A stretch of 64,000 nt of DNA from Usnea hakonensis (GCA_013423325.1 BLJB01000032.1:62001-126000), one strand, 5' to 3'. Positions 11,480-23,180 are shown, numbered from the stretch's first letter. The notes: generated by a model not told the origin, from the sequence alone. Numbers and translations: made by a program.

Positions 11480-12118
11480 TCACTGCTTATCTGCATGCTG
11501 CTTAATTAGCGTACTTCTAGACTTTTGCATTCCTATGCCGAAAGATCCCAGACAAGCAAATTTGTCCTGAAGGTGCATCCTCTTCCTGTCCCCTCGGGAC
11601 AAGCCACTCAACGCCAACCCATGTAACGCAATGCAAGCAAATCGGCCAGTATCCATCCAGCACTTTATTAAACTTTGAGAGTGTGCTTCAAGCCTTATGG
11701 CCCTTCTACATTGATCGTCAGCATACTTCTTAAAAGCATTCAACAGACCTGCTGTCCAATCATCACCAGGCCGTAGACTCACTCCACCCCTTTCATCATT
11801 CATGCCGATCACCGGCCCCGGTGCCTCTGGGTGATCTTTCTTGGCCTGTTCATTCTGGTTTCCCGAATCTTTCTCGGTCGTACCTTGACTCGCGTTCTCA
11901 TCGTCCGTAGCTCTTTCTCTTTTCCCTGACTGGGAAGCCCCCGATTGGACATTGAGCTCGTCCTGTCGGTTTGAAACGTGCTCCTGAGGCTGACGGCCCG
12001 ACCAGTCTGAGGTTCCTGTTGCAAAGCGATACTGGTTGGCGGAGGGGAGGGATAAAGGGTAGCTTCGGAAAGGGGGGAGGACCGGCAGGGCACGAACAAA
12101 CGTACGAAAAACAGACAT
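11480..12118 (-). CDS. Mitochondrial-looking protein of unknown function
   Basis: Single open frame of 212 residues from MSVFRTFVRALPVLPPFRSY. It opens with an arginine-rich, acid-poor amphipathic segment typical of mitochondrial presequences, followed by a hydrophilic linker. The only strongly family-like piece is PEAPGPVIGMNDERGG near residues 100-115. I recognise this as a conserved ending of short ascomycete mitochondrial proteins. The frame runs on for about 95 residues without recognisable features. A GTGAGT donor lies directly after the motif, so the true protein may end shortly after a splice and the tail may be intron read-through. The gene is divergent from the SET-domain gene. Confidence 0.5.
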   Translation of the reverse strand: MSVFRTFVRALPVLPPFRSYPLSLPSANQYRFATGTSDWSGRQPQEHVSNRQDELNVQSGASQSGKRERATDDENASQGTTEKDSGNQNEQAKKDHPEAPGPVIGMNDERGGVSLRPGDDWTAGLLNAFKKYADDQCRRAIRLEAHSQSLIKCWMDTGRFACIALHGLALSGLSRGDRKRMHLQDKFACLGSFGIGMQKSRSTLIKQHADKQ

Positions 12119-12407
12119 GTTTAAGTCACTTAGGCAAATGATTAGCACTTGAGTGGGCTTTGAAAAGGGTCAATTGAGTGTTATTAACATGTACAGAGTT
12201 AAAGCAATCTATGAAAGCAAATGCCGTCATCAGAATTGATGCCCGAGGTTTTACCGCATTTTACCTTACTGAAATCGAAGTGGTGAAGGAGAGACTTTTC
12301 GCTAAGCCGTATTCGCATTAGCTACAACAAAATCGATAAGTTACGATACCCACCACCACAGTACGAGGGAAGACCGAGGAGACTTAATTGCTCGCAGATA
12401 CCTTGTC

Positions 12408-13950
12408 ATGTATCGAGAGACGTTATCGATTAACCAGTTGGGTGCTTGGGCTAAATTGAACAATGTCGAGTTCAATGGTGTTGAAATCACAGCTTTACAA
12501 GGAAACCTAGGTTCAGGCTTACTTACGACTACTGCAAGGTCAGCAAATAATCCAATGCTCATGACAGTCCCAAAGGACCTTGTCCTGTCTCTCGAAAACG
12601 TCTGGTTATATGCAAAATCAGACAAGCATCTACGTCAGGTCCTCGAAGCTACTGAGGAGTACTCAAGGGTATCTGACCCAAAAGCTTTGATGAAAGCTCC
12701 ACAGACTCTGGACAAGAACTGATGGGCGTCAGACAGCGAGAGGGGCGATTTTGATATTCTTGCTACTACAAATGACTCATAGTGCCACTGGGCGCAGCAT
12801 AGGAGTCTCGAATCCGTTCAGTGAATACGTGAAATTTCTTCCAGCTAGGATCCCTTTGCCCACGTTCTGGACTGAAAGCGAGCGAGAGATGGTTGCTGGA
12901 ACTTCCCTTGAAGCGGCTCTGAGGAATAAGTTAGAAAGCCTGAATCGTGAGTTCGCTCTTCTCAAAGAGAGGACTTCGTCAATCGATTGGTGTCAAAAAT
13001 GCTGGTGGGGTGCAGACAGTGGTTTATTGACATTCCACGACTGGAAAACCGTTGATGCAATATATAGGTCGCGGGCTTTAGACTTGCCTGGTACAGGTCA
13101 TTCTATGGTCCCCTGCATTGACATGGCGAATCACGCATCGGGCGACAGTACTAATTCCCTATATGAGACCAACAGTGACGGCAATGCCATTCTTCTCCTC
13201 CGAGAAGGCAAGGAGCTGAATTCGACTGACGAGGTCACAATTACGTATGGAGACGGGAAAGGCGCCTGCGAGATGCTGTTCTCGTATGGATTCATTGAAA
13301 AGACTGTGAAATCCGCTCAAGAGCTTTTCCTTGATCTTGAAATTCCGGATGATGACCCTTTGAAGCTAGCGAAGAAAGCCGTTGCGGAATCAGCGCCAGG
13401 TTTTCGTCTTTTCCTTCACGGCGACTTTACTGACTGGGAGTCCTCCTATATATGGCTACTTTGTGTCAACGAAGAGGATGGTCTTGAATTTAAGATTCTG
13501 CAGCGCAACGATGGTGAACGTGAGTTGCAGGCGTCCTGGAAAAATGAAGAGATTACGGACATGTCGAACCTGGTTTCGCTGCTAAAGCTGGAACCAATGT
13601 GGGAAGTCTTTGAACTACGAGCAATTGCCACGCTCCAGAGCCGAGTCGAATACCAGCTCCTCAGGCTCGAGGGCAGCAAGGATCTTGTCGACGGGCGATT
13701 GGTTAGTGGGCAGCTTGATTGCGAAATTCGTGAGAACGCAATGCAATTACGAGGACTTGAAGAAGCCTTATTGCTGCATGCTTACGGAGACTTTGAAACC
13801 AAGGTAAGTCAAAGTGCCGAGGATTGATACATCTTCACTAATGCATTGGTTCACCAGAAATCCCAATTACTCGGGTCCACGGCCGTCCAGCAGTATCTTG
13901 GCAGGACGACAGCAAAGAGCCCGGGCGTGCCCGAAGATGACTTTTCGTAA
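12408..13950 (+). CDS. SET-domain protein lysine methyltransferase (RKM/SETD6-like)
   Basis: Probable protein-lysine methyltransferase of the interrupted-SET class, whose yeast members (Rkm family) modify ribosomal proteins. The substrate here is unknown. Exons 12408-12668, 12733-13803 and 13858-13950 give 474 residues. Acceptor CAG at 12732 is the one that yields the family-typical SR-TARGAILIFLLLQM. The SET N-half shows NNVEFNGVEI and GSGLLTT. The insert SET-I follows. The C-half has MVPCIDMANHAS (Asn220-His221) and EVTITYGDGKGACEMLFSYGF (about 254-274), containing the cofactor NH pair and the catalytic Tyr. The last exon adds only a 30-residue polar tail. The start is the first Met ahead of the conserved SINQLGAWAKL segment. 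Confidence 0.88.
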
Positions 13951-14906
13951 GCAGTGATCGAGTGCCAGCCACGGTGTCAAGAAGGAGCTGAAAATATTTT
14001 ATTCATTGACGGCACTTTATTAAAAGATGCAGCAGCACTATGCTGACTCAGCTGCTGGAAACCGGGAGTCTGGAGAGACTACCTAATAAAGAGAGCTGGA
14101 TAGGTCAGGAACGTTATAAGAGGCAGCCTGAAGCGAAAAGTCTGTTTCAGGTGCGTGAAGACGATAAAGAATAATAATGTACGGTGAGTAGAGTAAAGTA
14201 AGATTGTACGTATTCTTCAGCGCAAGCTTCTCCGAACGCAGGTCTTGGCAAAAGTTAAGGCATGTGGTCATTTACGGAATACAGGCCGGACGGCTTATGC
14301 CGGGTCGGTTCTGCCATGTTCTAGATTTGGAGTACCGAGAGTATGATTGGCTGCAAAATTTCCCCGCATTCTTTGGGTCGATGAAGAGTTGAGGAATTGG
14401 AAAGATTATTGGAAAGAGTACCGGTGCTAAGAAAGCCACACGACACTAGTGGGACTCTGATACTTAGCTTGGCAGTGAGAAGGCGATGACAATTGACAAA
14501 GGTAAAAGCGTTTGTTCAAGCAACCAATGACAACAGGCCAAAGGAAGATTTGGAGTCCTTATTCATACATCATACATAGACTAGAGATTAGCATTAATAA
14601 AATGTGTAATAATGTGTGTGTGTGTGTGTGTGTAAGTGTGTGTTTTGTTTTCGGATATTTACTTTACCTCATTGTCCTCCGTCTCCCGGACCCACAAATT
14701 ATTAGTATGCAAGATATACGTCAACCGAGTATCCTCGTCCTCTCGTCCTCTCGTCCTCTCCTCTCCTCTCCTTCAAACGCATCTTGACATATTCTACCTT
14801 GATGTATATATCTCTCTCTATGCAATCTTTCCCCCATCACACCAACTTCCTATACACAACATTCTCAAGCACCGACCAAAAGATAAATAAAGGTCACAGA
14901 GCCATC
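13951..14906. other. Intergenic, FacB-like gene promoter with simple repeats
   Basis: No gene seen. It contains a (TG)n tract at about 14613-14633 and a pyrimidine-rich (TCGTCCTC)-like tract at about 14732-14771. Both lie upstream of the zinc-cluster gene, where long CT-rich leaders are common in fungal promoters. Confidence 0.6.
14613..14633. repeat. (TG)n microsatellite
   Basis: Perfect alternating TG run of about ten units, followed after a two-base interruption by a shorter one. Confidence 0.9.
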
Positions 14907-17660
14907 ATGCCTGGCATTCTCCCCATGAAGGTGATCAAAGTCGGTACAAGTGCACAGAGTAGAATCGCCCAAGCCTGTGACAGATGCCGCAGCAAGAAGA
15001 TACGATGTGATGGCATTACACCCTGTTGCTCACAATGTTCTCATGTCGGATTCGCATGCAAAACAAGCGACAAGCTCAGCCGTCGAGCATTCCCCAGAGG
15101 ATACACGGAATCTTTGGAAGAAAGAGTCCGCGCTCTCGAAACTGAAGTCCAGGAACTGAAGGATCTGCTCGATGAGAAGGACGAGAAGATTGATATACTG
15201 TCGAGGATTCATTCCAATTCGCCGTCGCTTAGACGGCTGTCGAACACGCCCTCAACGTCACCCGATCTGCCCGACGTGAAGGAAAGTGTCAAGGCATCAG
15301 CTCCGAGAATTGACATCTTCAGGGTTCAGCAGTCGCCTTGCTTGCTGGAAGCGGAAGAGTCAGACTCCTTTTTCATGGGTGCATCAAGTGGAAGATCCTT
15401 TGTCGGTGGGTAGTCGTCATGCTCAGCACCGCTCGGACTTCACTGATTGTCATAGACACCTTCAAAGCCAGAGTTCAGGAGTCTGGAAAATCGTGTAGCG
15501 ATTTCAAGACTGAAGCGTTCTTCACATCGAGGAAGGAGGATCCATCTGGAAAGAACCCTTCTACCTGCCTCGCATCGAGAGCACCTTCCCGTATGGTCTC
15601 CGATCAAATGATCAACATCTTCTTTCAAGAATGGGCTCCTCTCTTTCCCGTTGTGCATAGGCCAACTGTCTTGAAAGCGTATTCCGATTACGTGAATGAA
15701 TCTGAAGGCCTCAAGGACAACCACTCTCTTGCGCAACTGAACCTTATCTTTGGAATCGCAGCTGTATCTACCGAAGTACGCATCACGCACGACTTGCAGG
15801 TCTACCTAATATTTGCTGACGTTCAGTTAGTGGAACAAGCAGGATGCCCAAATGTTTGAGATGCAGTGGCAGGCAGCATTGGACGCTGTGCTGGCAGAGA
15901 ACACTTTGGCTACTTTACAATGTTTTGTCCTCGCCCAAATCTATTGCATCGCAAAGGCCGACTACAATGAGCTTCTACATTATAAAGGCATGGCGATAAG
16001 CCTCTCACATCGCCTTGGGCTTCACCAGAGTCAGAAGCGCTTCTCAATGGGACTGCTGACGAGAGAGACCAGGAAGAAAGTATTCTGGACTTTGTATACA
16101 TTGGACTGGTAAGTGACGTAGCCGTCGAGCTCCACGCTGTGATACTTATCCGTGGCAGCTTCTCGGCTGCATTGCTTGGGCTTCCGAAGATGCTCAATGA
16201 AAGCGATATTCACACGGAATTCCCTGCAGATATCGATGATGAGAATGTCTCCGAGCGAGGCTTCCAGCCAACGCTGCCGGGCGAATCTACAAGAGTGTCC
16301 AGCGCTCTAGCTCTGTTCCGTATAGCACGCATCATGTCCAAGGTTTTGCAAGAAAATTACCCCGCGGCTTCATCCCATGACTTGTCCCTTCAAAGGATAG
16401 TTGCACTCAACGATGAACTTGACGGTTGGATTGAAAGCCTTGCGCCTCATCTTCGACTACACTTCGTGCAAGATAAACCTAGTACCAACGTTATTGGCAG
16501 TAGATCACCTCTATTGGTAGTTTCCACCACGCTACTGGCCAAGGACTATTGCTGACTGACACTGCTAGTCTCTCGTCTATCATTATGTTCGCACTCTCAT
16601 CCATCGTCCGGCAGCAGGTTCCAGCCTTGGTAACAAGGCTTCACCTTCCGTCGTCGCTCTTGCGCAGTCCAGCAAACATATCATTCAGATCGTTCAACTA
16701 CTTGAAGAACGGAGGATGAGCTTTTCATTTTGTCTAAACAAAAACGAACTATTGCTTCTCGCAGGATTTGGTCTCCTATTTCAAGGTCTCAACCTTGATC
16801 GTAGAGGCAAATTGATACAGGACAGCCAAAGGCTCCTCTGCTCTGTGATCGAGATACTCGAGCGCAATGCAGCAATAGGTGCGGCTGAATTCAAAAAGAT
16901 TGCTTGCACAATGATGAGCGTCGAAAGATTTTCTAAACGCGATCGAGGCTCAGATGACACTACAGCTCGACGAAAATCAGATGGAAATACGGGTGCTCCA
17001 AACGAGTCTTCAAAATCAGCTCGCAAACCTCAAGCGATAGCCTCACGGCTTTCGACGGGGAACGCGTCGATCGTGAAGCGAGAGAACACTAGCGGGCGTC
17101 GTTTCACGGCTCCAACCCTGCCAACAGGGCAGCTCTCAAACTACGATCGCAGCACCAGCCAGAATAGTGATTCGTCAGTAGTATCTGATCCAAAGCCTCA
17201 ACACGAATGCGGATGGCGCACCACGATCTTGCAATCTCCGCGCCAGAATCCTTCTTTGGAGACACCGAACCTTGACTATCTTTCTTTCAACGATCCCACC
17301 CCAAGTCCGAATGAGATGTCTCCAGACCCAAGCCGGCACTTAAGGGCACCCGAACGCACAAATCAGGAAATGCAACCTCCATTAGATGGTCTCTTTCCTT
17401 CCGAAGATGTATTCTCGTCGTACGTCTCGCCAACTCCTTCTGTGGATTCTGGATGGTATCCTGACGTTTGGGCCTTGCCCTCCAATGTGTCTAATCAACC
17501 AGACGCTTCGCATGGCCATGTCAGCTTTTCAGACGAAGACCTTACGAGCGGTGAAGAGTTAAGCAATTGTGACATGAGGGCAGATTTTCGTGGATTAGGA
17601 ATGCCAAATGTGGACGGCTTGGTCGGATTAGAGGAGCTTGACGAAGATTTTGGGCTGTAA
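14907..17660 (+). CDS. facB: FacB/Cat8-type Zn2Cys6 acetate-utilisation regulator
   Basis: Nuclear transcription factor of the Cat8/FacB group, which activates acetate, ethanol and gluconeogenic genes when sugar is scarce. Five exons (14907-15405, 15456-15775, 15831-16108, 16159-16516, 16569-17660) give 848 residues with all phases consistent. The zinc cluster has Cys24, 27, 34, 41, 44 and 51 (C-x2-C-x6-C-x6-C-x2-C-x6-C). It is followed by the group-specific KLSRRAFPRGYTESLEERVR and a coiled coil to about residue 110. The middle homology region contains QEWAPLFPVVHRPT, LAQLNLIFGIAA, CIAKADYNELLHYKGMAISL, HRLGLHQSQKRFS and KVFWTLYTLDCFSAALLGLPK. The C-terminus is acidic and includes GWYPDVWALP. 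The start MPGILPMKVIKVGTSAQ is the one closest to the cluster; a longer upstream open frame is leader sequence. Confidence 0.93.
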
Positions 17661-18301
17661 TGATGATGAAAATTAAACAGGGAAGAGCGCGCAAGCAATA
17701 TGTTCAAACAGTGAATCCTAGAGTTCCTTTTGGCAACGAACGACATAGAATATGGGAGGAGTGCAAACTCGAAACATTTGATAGCTTTTTCCCAAGGTGA
17801 ATACACATATTACCATTGAAGGCAGGAGTGGAAACCTTGGCGTAGTCTGCACTTGTTTTGAAACTAGGTACTGGGGAGCTGGGGTCCTGAGATAGGTAGG
17901 AAGCAGGTGGGGAAGTTGCCAAATGCAAGGCAAGACCACCCTGCAAAAATCCCAGCGCCAGATGCGTGTCTATTTGAAGGATGATTTCGATATAAATAGA
18001 GTAGTTATAATTACGACGTCTTCCAATCATTTGTTCTCGTCATTTTTCACCCTTGCTACCCTGCGAGCGTTTAAAGCCATTGGATCTCGTTCAGCCCAAT
18101 GATATGGACCCAAGCAGAGGTACTTCCTGCGCAAGAAATATAAACCCTCAACACAATACCTCTCTGCCCCTTATCCTTCAATCCTCGCACGACACCTTGA
18201 AGCGCCAGATTACGGACCAGCTTGTGGCTCCTAGTAACATCCTCAACTATCAGAGACCTGTAAAACGTCTGAAGCACGAACAGCTACCCCCGAGTCAAGC
18301 C
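17661..18301. other. Intergenic and leader of the kinase gene
   Basis: 641 bp. The last 198 bp stay open in frame with the kinase from an ATG at 18104, so an N-terminally longer kinase isoform is possible. No other feature seen. Confidence 0.5.
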
Positions 18302-19406
18302 ATGGATAAGAGACATCCCAGCTCCTTCCAGCAACTTGAAAAGGTGTGCATTGCTACACATGAATTGAAGTGGCCGCGCGCTGACAAGCTCCACAGCTGG
18401 GTGAGGGGACATACGCAACAGTAAGGCTATCATTCTACTAATTTACAAGGTTGCTGACCTAGAACGTGAGGTCTTTAAAGGGCGCAACCGCCAGACGGGC
18501 GAGCTCGTTGCTCTCAAAGAGATTCATCTAGATAGCGAAGAAGGCACCCCTAGCACGGCCATCCGCGAAATTTCGCTCATGAAGGAGCTGAAACATGACA
18601 ACATTGTCTCATTACACGATGTTATACATACGGAAAACAAGCTCATGCTCGTCTTCGAATACATGGACAAGGACCTAAAGAAGTATATGGACTCGCGCGG
18701 CTCCGGCGGCCAATTGGACTACATCACCATCAAATCCTTTATGCACCAGCTCCTCCAAGGCATCGCTTTCTGCCACGAGAACCGTGTGCTGCATCGAGAT
18801 TTGAAGCCTCAGAATCTGCTGATCAATAATAAAGGCCAGCTCAAGCTCGCAGACTTTGGTCTGGCAAGAGCTTTTGGCATTCCAGTCAATACCTTCTCTA
18901 ATGAAGTCGTCACCCTTTGGTACCGCGCACCAGACGTCCTCCTTGGCTCTCGCACCTATAACACCAGCATCGACATCTGGTCCGCTGGCTGCATCATGGC
19001 CGAAATGTACACTGGACGCCCCTTGTTCCCTGGGACAACAAACGAAGACCAACTTCAGAAGATTTTCCGTATTATGGGTACGCCATCAGAGCGCAGTTGG
19101 CCCGGCATCAGCCAATTTCCCGAATACAAATCCAACTTTCACGTCTACGCGACGCAAGATTTGCGCATGTTTCTTCCTCAGATTGATCAAGTGGGGCTGG
19201 ACTTGATCTCGAGGATGTTGCAGCTCAGGCCGGAGATGAGAATAGGTGCGCTAGAGGCTTTGAGCCATATCTGGTTTAGAGACCTTCCACAATTGAGGCA
19301 ACAGCAGGCTCAGCAGGCTCAGCAGATGCAGATGGGAGGTCAAACAGGCATGATGATGGGTGGAGCTAGTGGTGGTGGGGGGTATGGTGTCTCGGTATAT
19401 CAGTGA
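18302..19406 (+). CDS. PHO85: Cyclin-dependent kinase, Pho85/PhoA type
   Basis: Serine/threonine kinase that pairs with Pcl-type cyclins and links phosphate and nutrient state to growth and development. Exons 18302-18343, 18397-18420 and 18471-19406 encode 333 residues. The 24-nt second exon supplies exactly LGEGTYAT, the glycine-rich loop (15-22). Further motifs are catalytic Lys38, PSTAIRE (49-55), HRDLKPQN (130-137), DFG (150-152) and the activation segment ending NEVVTLWYRAPDVLLGS. CMGC features IDIWSAGCIMAEM and GTPSERSWPGI follow. The C-terminus is a Gln/Gly/Met-rich tail. MDKRHPSSFQQLEK is the family-like start. An upstream in-frame ATG at 18104 would add 66 residues. I recall two N-terminal forms being described for Aspergillus PhoA, so both starts deserve attention. 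Confidence 0.95.
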
Positions 19407-19851
19407 GGTTAGGGCTGTGAAACCAGCGAGGGCGGTTGAAGACGGACCGTGCTGCGCAACGAGTCTAGTGGAAGATGTGATACCCATCTATCATGTCAGC
19501 GCTGGCGTAAGTACGGTGTCGGATGGGATAGGTGGTTAAAATTGGCCACAATGCGTAACAATGGACGGAAATGATCATGTCCATGTGTGCGGGTTTCCTG
19601 ACTGAGCCACGGCGTGAAAATGGTCCAGTTTTTCTAGATATTCTTATCGATGCGAAATATGCTGCTGGTAGCATGGAAGCATAGACGCATCTGACAGCTG
19701 ACATGCTAGGGGGTAGTCGCCCATCCTTTTTTGTGAAAATCGCTCCCTCCGTATGCTGGGGTTGTCTCCCCTTTCCCACTAGGTATCTTCCATAGGCAAA
19801 AAATTACCCCCTGACTATTGCGCCCTCTCACACCTCGTGACTTTCCCACAT
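19407..19851. other. Convergent intergenic region, nothing seen
   Basis: 445 bp between the stops of the kinase gene and the THO1-like gene; presumably both 3' untranslated regions. Confidence 0.5.
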
Positions 19852-20670
19852 CTAACTTGCTGCAGCAGCAAATCTCTTTTTTCTCGCCTCCGCTGCGAGT
19901 TTATCCTTCTCACTTAACCCACTCGCAGCCTTCTTGACTCCGTCCTTCGGCGTCCTGCTTCTCTCCCTCCCATTCCTCCCTCCACCCCTAACCCTGCTCC
20001 GCTTCTCCCGACCATCTCTCCTCGCCCCATCATCGCCTCCGCGCCCTCTCTTCTGGCCTCTCGCCGCGCGCTCCGGTAGTGCCTCATCCAGGCCCTTCAC
20101 AGCGACTTTATCCTCGGCATCCCCAGTACCGAACTTTTTAGCACGCTCGAGCGCTTTGAGCGCATCCTCATTCGATTCCTGGATCCCGAAACGAGCGGCG
20201 CGTTTTTGACGCTTGGCAAGTTCATCGTCCAAGGTCGTCGCTTTGATACCCGTGGAGGGGAGGGATTTTTTTTTGTCGGCTTCTGCACTCTTGGCGTCCT
20301 CGACCGAGGCAGCCGCTTCGGTTTTGTCCTGGGTAGTCGGGGCAGGTGGATCGACGGTCAGATCATTAGTCTTCGAGGGGTCGGTGTCCACGACCTGGTT
20401 TGGCACTGCCGTTGGGTTCGCGGGTTGCCCGAGGCCGCCAGCTGCTATTGCGGCGGCACCGGTGGGCTCGGCGGCGGCTGCATCGTCCTCCCAGTCGATT
20501 TCGTCTTCGGCTCCGGCGGTGATCGTGCTGTTGGACTTGCTGGCTTGCTCCGTGTCGTACTGCTGGAGGCGAGCGATCAGGTCGGCTTTCTTGCCGGTGT
20601 GAGGAAGGGAGCGCGCTTTGAGTAGGTCTTCGAGCTCGGCGTTCTTCTTCTTGGCGTAGTCGGTCGACAT
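19852..20670 (-). CDS. THO1/SARNP-like SAP-domain RNA-binding protein
   Basis: Nuclear protein resembling yeast Tho1 and human SARNP (CIP29), which work with TREX in mRNP assembly and export. Single exon, 272 residues. The N-terminus carries a SAP motif at about residues 4-38 (AELEDLLKARSLPHTGKK, then ADLIARLQQYD). It is followed by an acidic and Ala/Pro-rich linker containing EDEIDWEDD. The second half has the hallmark DDELAKRQKRAARFGI, with a second similar block EDALKALERAKKFG, and then an Arg/Gly/Lys-rich C-terminus. The hallmark repeats are what separate this family from other SAP proteins. Fungal members are often longer than the yeast protein. The start Met directly precedes the SAP domain. 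Confidence 0.85.
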   Translation of the reverse strand: MSTDYAKKKNAELEDLLKARSLPHTGKKADLIARLQQYDTEQASKSNSTITAGAEDEIDWEDDAAAAEPTGAAAIAAGGLGQPANPTAVPNQVVDTDPSKTNDLTVDPPAPTTQDKTEAAASVEDAKSAEADKKKSLPSTGIKATTLDDELAKRQKRAARFGIQESNEDALKALERAKKFGTGDAEDKVAVKGLDEALPERAARGQKRGRGGDDGARRDGREKRSRVRGGGRNGRERSRTPKDGVKKAASGLSEKDKLAAEARKKRFAAAAS

Positions 20671-21653
20671 GACGGGTACTTAAAGGGTCAGGTTGGATAA
20701 GATGGGTGGGAAGGGGGGTGGTGTAGATGGAGGCTTAGGGTTTTGGGTGTAATAGAGAGTGTATCGTTGCGCAGGACTTTTGTGCCTTAGTTGTGAAAGG
20801 CAGTATGTGCAAGCAGACACATCCCCCCGGTGAGGTTAGGAATTGATTTGTTGTATGGGTATACTGGTGGAGGAATGTAAAGAGCTGTTCGCAGGAAACC
20901 AAAGGGTAGGGCTGATCTTAGCTTCATTTTGACAATAGGTTCGATCAGCAATGTTACCTTATACTCGTAGCTACTCTACGAGTAGAACAATAGAGTCAAT
21001 AGGTTGCCGATCAATATTCACTTATCAACATCTACTATTGTTGTATAGAAAAAAGTCAATCCTTACAATCTTCGTGCTTTAGCGAAGAAGCTCATCCTTG
21101 AGTAGAGTGCGCTGGCAAGGACCACCGACACATCCAACACAAACACAGAAACTCATGCCAAGCATCAAGTCTTCCATTGGCGCTCACGAGATCGACCAAT
21201 CCAAGACTTTCGTGCCCCTCCACCTCCAACAAAGTCACATGACTGACACGGCACCGAGAGAATGGAAACGCCGGGAACGCCGGCGACCAATCACGACTAC
21301 ATATGCCGTTGACAACTGCAGGTGGTGGCACACCATCGTGACCTTAACGTTGTCGGGGTCTCCGTCTCTTGTTCGGCATCCCTCGCTTTCCCGAGAGAGA
21401 GAGGGGAAATTCACGCATCATCTGAATCGCCGTCAGACGGTGAAGTACTCAGCATTCGAAATACTAGTACCTGCTTCAATGTAGCTACGTCCCTTTTTCG
21501 CCACTCCCTTCAAAGACTCCCTGATCCTTCGTAAAAGCGTCTCTTCACTAAGATGAAGTTTGCAATTGATGGAAATAGTATTGACCCTTGAATGGAGGAA
21601 AACTGCTGCCTTCTCACGACTTTGAACGCTTTGCGAAATCACAGTATTACCAT
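20671..21653. other. Intergenic, THO1-like promoter; small perfect hairpin
   Basis: No gene called. A perfect inverted repeat with 8-bp arms (ACTCGTAG at 20963-20970, CTACGAGT at 20976-20983, 5-bp loop) lies about 290 bp upstream of the THO1-like start. Open frames on both strands at 21098-21650 have no recognisable product. Confidence 0.45.
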
Positions 21654-22043
21654 TCAAACCCCCTGATTGAAGCATAATAGCCAAGAGTAGCAACATGCTC
21701 GAAGGGCCAGAAGTTGCATTAGCAACGAACGCGGATGTTTGGTGTGCAGGTGAGATGGCATCTTTCTTTGTGGTCGTAGATCTATAAGCTCCTGAGCAAT
21801 AGGCGGCACTATGTGCTGAAGCCATAGGGTATACACGCTTTGAAGCAATACAAAGCAAAGACCAATAACCCCTAGGTAATCCATGCTCAGCTTCTGTACC
21901 CGAGTCCACATATGAGCCTTGAGCTCGTCTTGATCTTTCAAAAGCTCGTTCATGTCTGTCTTCAAGCCTTCTGTTGTTGATTTCACCTCCGCTAGATCCT
22001 TATCAATGGATTGGCCTTCTCCTTCTGTCATGGTCTTTCCCAA
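21654..22043 (-). CDS. Putative small membrane protein, unknown family
   Basis: Open frame of 129 residues. Its N-terminal half is charged and likely coiled coil (IDKDLAEVKSTTEGLKTDM, NELLKDQDELKAHMW). A hydrophobic stretch, DYLGVIGLCFVLLQSVYTLW, follows at about residues 55-74 and could be one membrane span. The frame continues upstream of the Met without a stop for a further 18 or so codons (DYYLRDRFEKIEENLG), so an upstream exon is likely and the true start is uncertain. The C-terminal third is not distinctive and may be intronic. No function is proposed. Confidence 0.35.
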   Translation of the reverse strand: MGKTMTEGEGQSIDKDLAEVKSTTEGLKTDMNELLKDQDELKAHMWTRVQKLSMDYLGVIGLCFVLLQSVYTLWLQHIVPPIAQELIDLRPQRKMPSHLHTKHPRSLLMQLLALRACCYSWLLCFNQGV

Positions 22044-22839
22044 ATTCTCCTCAATCTTTTCGAATCGGTCGCGTAAGTAATAGTCACTTAATGTGAATTA
22101 GATGCCAACCAGACAAACAGTGAGCGTTACGAAAGTATCAGGAATGTACTTATGCTGGAAGCAGTGAAGCAGGCATTGTAGACTCGTAAAGAGCTTTTGA
22201 GGAGATGGTAAGAGGTTCGTAGAGATGGTATTGTAAAAGTTACTATATATGTTGTATATCAGTATAACGGGAATGGAGGACAGGTAGAGTAGAGCTCACG
22301 AAGTCAGCAGGAATGGAAGCTTAGCTCTAGTCCAAGAGGCTAATGTCTTGGCATGCCAAGGCAAAACTTTGAAAAATGACTGCTGTTTTGGTAAAGTCTC
22401 CGTGGTTGCATCGTGTATCATGCACGCATCATGCATCCGAACGGCTTAATGGAGAGCCTAGAAGGCGAAGCGCTGTATTAAACGCTTATGATTCGGTCCC
22501 AACGCATATACCTTTATCCCACTACATGGTGCCTTTGAGGACGAATGACAGCATGGCGTTTGCCAGGTTTGCGATTTGCAACAGCTATTCTCTCTGACTA
22601 AAGTCCCTACTTTTTACTAGAAAGACTTGGACCCGCCTTGCGTGCGTTGGGAAGGGACAAATCAGAGTGCGTTCATGTGACTTTGTCACTTGTATGGACA
22701 GTTTACCGTACGGTACAATTGACTCCAAGGCCGCTTTCTTCCCTCGGCGAGTACCTATCCTCTCAGAAGGCCGATGCCAATTACCGTTCAACCCTTGCCT
22801 CACCTGTCGCAGTCGACGGCAAAGCATTTCGGTGTACTG

Positions 22840-22873
<34 letters not shown>
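22840..22873. repeat. (ATC)n trinucleotide repeat, about 11 units
   Basis: Uninterrupted ATC run. On the opposite strand it would read as poly-Asp in one frame, but it lies outside any supported gene. Confidence 0.9.
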
Positions 22874-22874
<1 letters not shown>

Positions 22875-22937
22875 TATCGTCTCTGGAAGTTGATGTCAAA
22901 TTGAGAGAAGTACTGTTTTGCCATGTTTGATGTTTCT

Positions 22938-22973
22938 GCTCTTGCTCTTGCTCTTGCTCTTGCTCTTGCTCTT
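22938..22973. repeat. (GCTCTT)6 hexanucleotide repeat
   Basis: Six perfect copies, 36 bp. The minus strand would read as alternating Arg-Ala. Confidence 0.92.
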
Positions 22974-23180
22974 CCTTCTGGCTCTCTGCTCATTTGTCGT
23001 TGTTTGAAGTACTTATGAACTAAAAGGAGATCTCCGTGAAAAAGAAGAATAAAAGATCTCAGGGTCGCCTCGTTCCATTCCATTCGACGCGACACTTCTT
23101 CGCCCCCGGCGGGTCAGCAAGGCCCAATTAAGATCCTGGTCACACGTTGCCTCCCGTCGCTACCACCAAATTTTTCTTCC

